A stretch of 64,000 bases of DNA, from positions 42,652,977 to 42,716,976 of the forward strand of contig CM035151.1 in NCBI GenBank assembly GCA_020205615.1. Reading direction: 5' to 3'. Position 1 is the first letter of the stretch. Each line of letters begins with the position of its first letter. The notes under the pieces were generated by a model that was given only the letters and a program-made list of their open reading frames with translations, ran no database searches and was not told the DNA's origin. Positions 60,321-64,000 of the stretch are shown piece after piece. Source of the DNA: Panax quinquefolius (lineage: Eukaryota; Streptophyta; Magnoliopsida; Apiales; Araliaceae). The position numbers and the translations under genes were made by a program.

Positions 60321-61093
60321 GTTCACCGAAGACAAGTTCTGCTAGGATGGAGGCACCAAAGGCCATCCTAAAAAAGTCAAAGCCGGTAGTACAAGGGAGA
60401 GCGTTTGTTGTGACCTCCCAGAAAGCAAGGAACCCGAATGAGGTCATCACGGGTAAGCTTATCATAAACTCTAGCAAAGTCTATACTTTATTTGACACCG
60501 ATTCTACCCATTCTTTTATTTCTCCTACTTGCGCTCAACGATTAAATTTGACTCCGGAGAAATTAGACTTTGACTTATCTGTGGAAACTCCGTTGAGAGA
60601 AACTTTTATTACATCCACTGTTTATAAGTCTTGTTTGGTTCAAATTAATACCCTCACATTACCTGTCAATCTTATTTCATTGAAAATACTTGCATTTGAT
60701 GTGATTCTAGGGATTGATTGGTTAACTACTCATCATTCTAAAATTGATTGTTTTCATAAGGTTGTTAGCTTTCATATTCCTAATCAACCTATTATGCAAA
60801 TTCAAGCGACCAAACCATTAAAATCAATCACGGTCATCTCAAGCCATAAAGCTATTCGTTTATTGAAAAATGGATGTCAAGCTTTCTTAGCTCTTGTCAC
60901 AGATCTAAACAAAAATACATCAATTTTGAATGATATTTCTATTGTTAATAAATTCCCTGATGTATTCCCTGAAGAACTTCCTGGTCTACCCCCAGAGCGT
61001 GAAATTGAATTTTGTATCGACCTTGAACCCGACGATACAAAACCCATTTCCAAAGCCCCATATCGAATGGCTCCTATTGAATCGTGGAGTTAA
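60263..61093 (+). pseudogene. Element B protease and start of reverse transcriptase (276 codons open)
   Basis: This is the longest open frame in the window. From the second zinc knuckle (residues 6-19) it passes through a linker to the aspartic protease: LFDTDSTHSFIS (77-88) and the conserved ILGIDWL (148-154). It then enters the reverse transcriptase N-terminus (FPDVFPEELPGLPPE, 231-245; KAPYRMAP, 264-271). The protease active site should read D-T/S-G; residue 80 is Asp in place of Gly, so the enzyme is probably inactive. The frame ends at a shift after MAPIE. The first ATG lies inside gag-pol, so it is not a real start. Confidence 0.9.
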
Positions 61094-61650
61094 AGACCCT
61101 CGCAGGGGTGTTTTATTCGTCCGCTTCTATTCGTGAAGAAGAAAGATGGGAGTATGCGATTTTGTATTGATTATCGGGAGTTGAATCATGTCACCATCAA
61201 AAATAGGTACCCATTGCCACGTATTGATGACCTATTTGACCCGGTTAGAAGGAGCCAAATTCTTTTTAAAGATCGATCTTCGTTAGGATATCACCAATTG
61301 AAGATTAGAACCGATGACATTCAAAAGGCTTGCCGAACTCCCAGACGGGCATTATGAATTCATAGTCATGTCCTTTGGATTGACTAATGCTCCCTGTTGC
61401 CTTCATGGATATGATGAACCGAGTATTCAAGGAATATTTGGATCACTTTGTGGTCGTCTTTATTGATGACATCCTTATTTATTCCAAAAGCCGTGAAGAT
61501 CATGAGCAACACTTGAGGTCGACACTCCAAAAGCTTCGTGAATACAAGCTTTATGCCAAGTTGAAGAAATGTGAGTTCGGCTTGAGAAGTAGCATTCCTT
61601 GGGCACGTAGTATCAAGTCATGGAATATCTGTTGACCCGCAAAGATTGAA
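60950..61650 (+). pseudogene. Element B reverse transcriptase
   Basis: It runs on from the protease. [20 protein letters not shown] and LPRIDDLFD lie in one open stretch (61133-61357), [10 protein letters not shown] follows, and [15 protein letters not shown] (FIDD box) lies in another (61387-61635). A region between MAPIE and KKKDGSM is shortened by several deletions. The polymerase copies element RNA into DNA; palm motifs are visible but not in one frame. Confidence 0.9.
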
Positions 61651-61739
61651 GTAATTCAAAGTGGGAGCAACCTAAATCGATGGATCAAGCACGTAGCTTT
61701 TCGGCCAATGGTTATTATCGAGATTCGTGGAAGGAATTT

Positions 61740-62260
61740 TCTCGAATAGCTACTCCATTAACTCAAATTGACTTTAAAGATACAAAGTTCGGTTAGAGTG
61801 AAGAATTTGGGAAGAGTTTTCAAGAACTCAAGAGGAGACTCATTTCAAAGACTGTTTCGACAATACCATCCGCTCGGAGGATTTGTCATCTACAAAGTGA
61901 TGCTTTGGGCAAAGGGTTGGGATGTGTTCTCATGCAACATGGGAAAGTTATAGCCTATGCCTCAAGACAACTCAAAGAATATGAGAGGAATTATCCTACT
62001 CATGATCTAGAGTTAGCGGTGTTGTTTCTTCGCACTTAAAATTTGGAGGCATTACTTGTATGGGGAGAAGGTGGAGATCTTTACGGATCATAAAGAACTC
62101 AAATATTTCTTCACTCAAAAGGAACTCAAATGCGACAACGACGCTGCTTTTGAACTGTTGAAAGATTATGATTATACCATCCAATACCATCTTGGAAAAG
62201 CGAAGCGTGGTAGTAGCCGACGATTAAGTAGAAGATCATATGCAAGTACGAAAGTAATAT
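61740..62260 (+). pseudogene. Element B RNase H domain
   Basis: A shifted [21 protein letters not shown] block is read near 61880-61950, then [23 protein letters not shown] text, FGGITCMGR in the wrong frame, and [18 protein letters not shown] (62071-62130). The TDH catalytic block is intact, whereas element A lost it. Small deletions shift the frame at least three times. Confidence 0.85.
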
Positions 62261-62509
62261 TGTCAACACCAAGGCCCATTTTGTGTGACTTGCAAAGGAT
62301 GGAGATAGAGTTAAAGACTCTGGGGACCCATGTGATGATGGCAAATATACGAGTAGAACCGACTTTAATTGATAAAGTTAAAGTTGCGCTCAAGCTCATG
62401 CACTCGGAGGCGATGCATATGAGGAAGAAAGTGCAAGAAGGTGCTATTAGGAAGCAAGAATCGATGAAGAAGGAATACTTGAGTCAACTCTGGACTTTGT
62501 GTTCCTAAC

Positions 62510-63300
62510 GACCCTGATTTAAAGTATAAAATCATGATGGAGGAGAACAACACACCGTTTGCAATCCATCATTTGAGTACCAAAATGTATCATGATATTC
62601 GTCATACATTTTGGTGGAGAAATATGAAGAGAGAGATAGCGTTGTTTATCTCAAGGTGTCTAACTTGTCAATGAGTTAAAGCGGAGCATCAAGTACCAAA
62701 AGGTCCATTGCAACCACTTGAAATTCCAGAATGGAAGTGGGAGCACATTACCATGGATTTCGTTACCGGTCTTCCTAAGGTTTCTCAAGGTATAGATGTG
62801 ATTTGGGTTATTGTTGATAGATTGACCAAGTCTGCTCATTTCTTACCGATACGAGAAACTTATACACTTGAATGTCTTGCTCCTATGTACATAAACGAGA
62901 TTGTAAGACTGCATGGTATGCCAGTATCCATAGTTTTTGATCGAGACCCTAGATTCACTTCACGATTTTGGGTCAGTTTGTAAAAAGCTATGGGCATAAA
63001 TTTACGATTTAGCTCGGAATTTCATCCTCAGACGGACGGGCAGTCGGAGAGGAATATTCAAACTCTTGAAGATTTATTAAGACTCCGTGTCCTTGACTTC
63101 AAGGGAAGTTGGGATAAGTTCTTACCATTGGTGGAGTTTTCCTACAACAACAGCTTATCAAGCAAGTATTGGCATGGCTCCATTTGAGGCGTTGTATGGA
63201 AGAAAGTGTCGTTCTCAAAATCTTTGGGATGAGGTGGGTGAAGCAACGTTGTTGGGACCCGAGTTGGTACGTATGACTCTGTAAAAGATTCAAACGATCC
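62510..63300 (+). pseudogene. Element B integrase
   Basis: The zinc-binding HHLSTKMYHDI...CLTCQ lies at about 62560-62675, followed by a stop. Catalytic core: [14 protein letters not shown] (first Asp), [22 protein letters not shown] (second Asp), FHPQTDGQSERNIQTLEDLL (catalytic Glu). All three acidic residues are present but in separate frames; a stop after RFWVSL separates two of them. MAPFEALYGRKCRS follows at 63172. Confidence 0.9.
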
Positions 63301-63362
63301 GACAACGTATTAAAACCTCACAAGATCGACAAAAGAGTTATGTTGATCTTCATCGAAAGGAC

Positions 63363-63749
63363 GTGGAATTCGATATAGGAGATCATGTGTTGTTACGTGT
63401 TGCTCTATGGAAAGGAGTTACGAGATTTGAAAAGAGAGGAAAGCTCAATCTTCGATTCATCGGCCCATTTTTAATCCTCGATCGAGTAGGAACTGTGGCC
63501 TATAGACTCGCTTTACCTCCAAGTATGTCTCGTGTTCATAACGTTTTTCACATATCCATGTTACGTAAATATGTGGTAGACCCGAACCACATTATTGAGT
63601 TAGAACCGGATGAAATAGAAGAAGATTTGATGTATGAAGAGGTTCCTGTTCAAATCATGGATAAGAAGGAACATATTCTACGCTCCAAGGTTATACCTCA
63701 AGTCAAAGTTTTGTGGAGAAACCACGATGTTGAGGAAATGACTTGGTAG
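63363..63749 (+). pseudogene. Element B integrase tail: GPY/F module and chromodomain-like end
   Basis: An open stretch of 128 codons: FDIGDHVLLRVALWKGVTRF, FIGPFLILDRVGTVAYRLA (GPF module, residues 32-50), SRVHNVFHISMLRKYV, then VQIMDKKEHILRSKVIPQVK and VLWRNHDVEEMTW at the end. The last stretch resembles type II chromodomains of Tekay/Del chromoviruses (KVLW..H...E.TWE). A TAG sits where relatives have Glu after the final Trp, so a few residues are lost. Such tails are thought to direct insertion into silent chromatin, which suits the setting. Confidence 0.86.
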
Positions 63750-63830
63750 TTAGAATCTGAAATAAATCAAGGTATCCTTACCTCTTAGACATACCAGATA
63801 CGTACCCTAATTTTGAGGGCGAAATTTCAT

Positions 63831-63843
63831 AAGAAGGGGAGGT
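63831..63843 (+). other. Polypurine tract of element B
   Basis: AAGAAGGGGAGGT directly precedes the LTR start TGTAAAACCCC; the reverse complement is at 36201-36213 in element A. Confidence 0.85.
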
Positions 63844-64000
63844 TGTAAAACCCCAACTTTTATGAATAAAGATGAATTTTCTATAAATACCATTTTTGAA
63901 TATTATGGAATGAATTGATATAATGTTATAGTTGTGGGTAATATTTATAAATTTTGCAAAAAGCACGCAAGTTATTATATAATATTCGATTGGTCGGGAA
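63844..64000 (+). repeat. 3' LTR of element B, cut by the window end
   Basis: TGTAAAACCCCAACTTTTATG onward matches S1 from 3556 and element A from 36200 backwards. Only the first 157 bp are in view. Confidence 0.87.

Larger units (their letters stand above)
40916..64000 (+). mobile_element. Gypsy element B (plus strand), split by copia K2; runs off the window
   Basis: Order: truncated 5' LTR, initiator-Met primer site, gag start, copia K2 (42479-59489), gag remainder, two zinc knuckles, protease, reverse transcriptase, RNase H, integrase, chromodomain-like tail, polypurine tract and start of the 3' LTR. It is the same family as A. Without K2 the internal part is about 4.9 kb. It is better preserved than A in protease and integrase but still broken. 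The join after K2 is not clean (see 59490-59640). Confidence 0.85.

Overview
This is a plant nuclear genome window, AT-rich and gene-poor, made almost entirely of retrotransposons inserted into one another. The signs are Ty3/gypsy and Ty1/copia proteins, an L1-type plant LINE, LTRs of 1.7 to 4 kb, initiator-tRNA-Met primer sites, 5-bp target-site duplications (TSDs) and long TA microsatellites. It looks like pericentromeric or intergenic heterochromatin of a flowering plant; the species cannot be told. I found no intact host gene, no tRNA or rRNA gene and no CRISPR. Every recognisable coding region is a broken retroelement protein.

Layout, left half (1-33494). The end of a gypsy element and its 3' LTR (T1, to 6530) holds a solo LTR (S1). 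A copia integrase fragment (K1) follows. It is split by a 26.5-kb block and resumes at 33439; the block is bounded by TCATA on both sides. The block is a gypsy solo LTR (T2) holding a minus-strand LINE (8002 to about 27415) and another solo LTR (28457-31748). The LINE is cut by a solo LTR (S2, TSD CATTA), by a deleted SIRE/Maximus-like copia element (TSD CAACT) that itself holds a solo LTR (TSD TTCAC), and by a Tat-like solo LTR carrying an organelle-like insert.

Layout, right half (33495-64000). Two chromovirus-like gypsy copies of one family lie head to head: A on the minus strand (33495-40880) and B on the plus strand (40916 to beyond the end). They meet at a 27-bp fold-back inverted repeat. 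B's gag is split by a minus-strand copia element (K2, 42479-59489). K2 is split in turn by element C: two LTRs of about 4 kb with only 328 bp between them.

S1, S2, A, B and C share LTR ends and internal blocks, so one gypsy family and its relatives account for much of the window. A and B together keep every gypsy domain: gag, zinc knuckles, protease, reverse transcriptase, RNase H, integrase and a chromodomain-like tail. Each is broken by stops and frameshifts. Many breaks fall at CNG trinucleotides, so some may be sequencing errors and not real decay. Boundaries come from reading the sequence by eye; family names come from motif recognition, not a database search.
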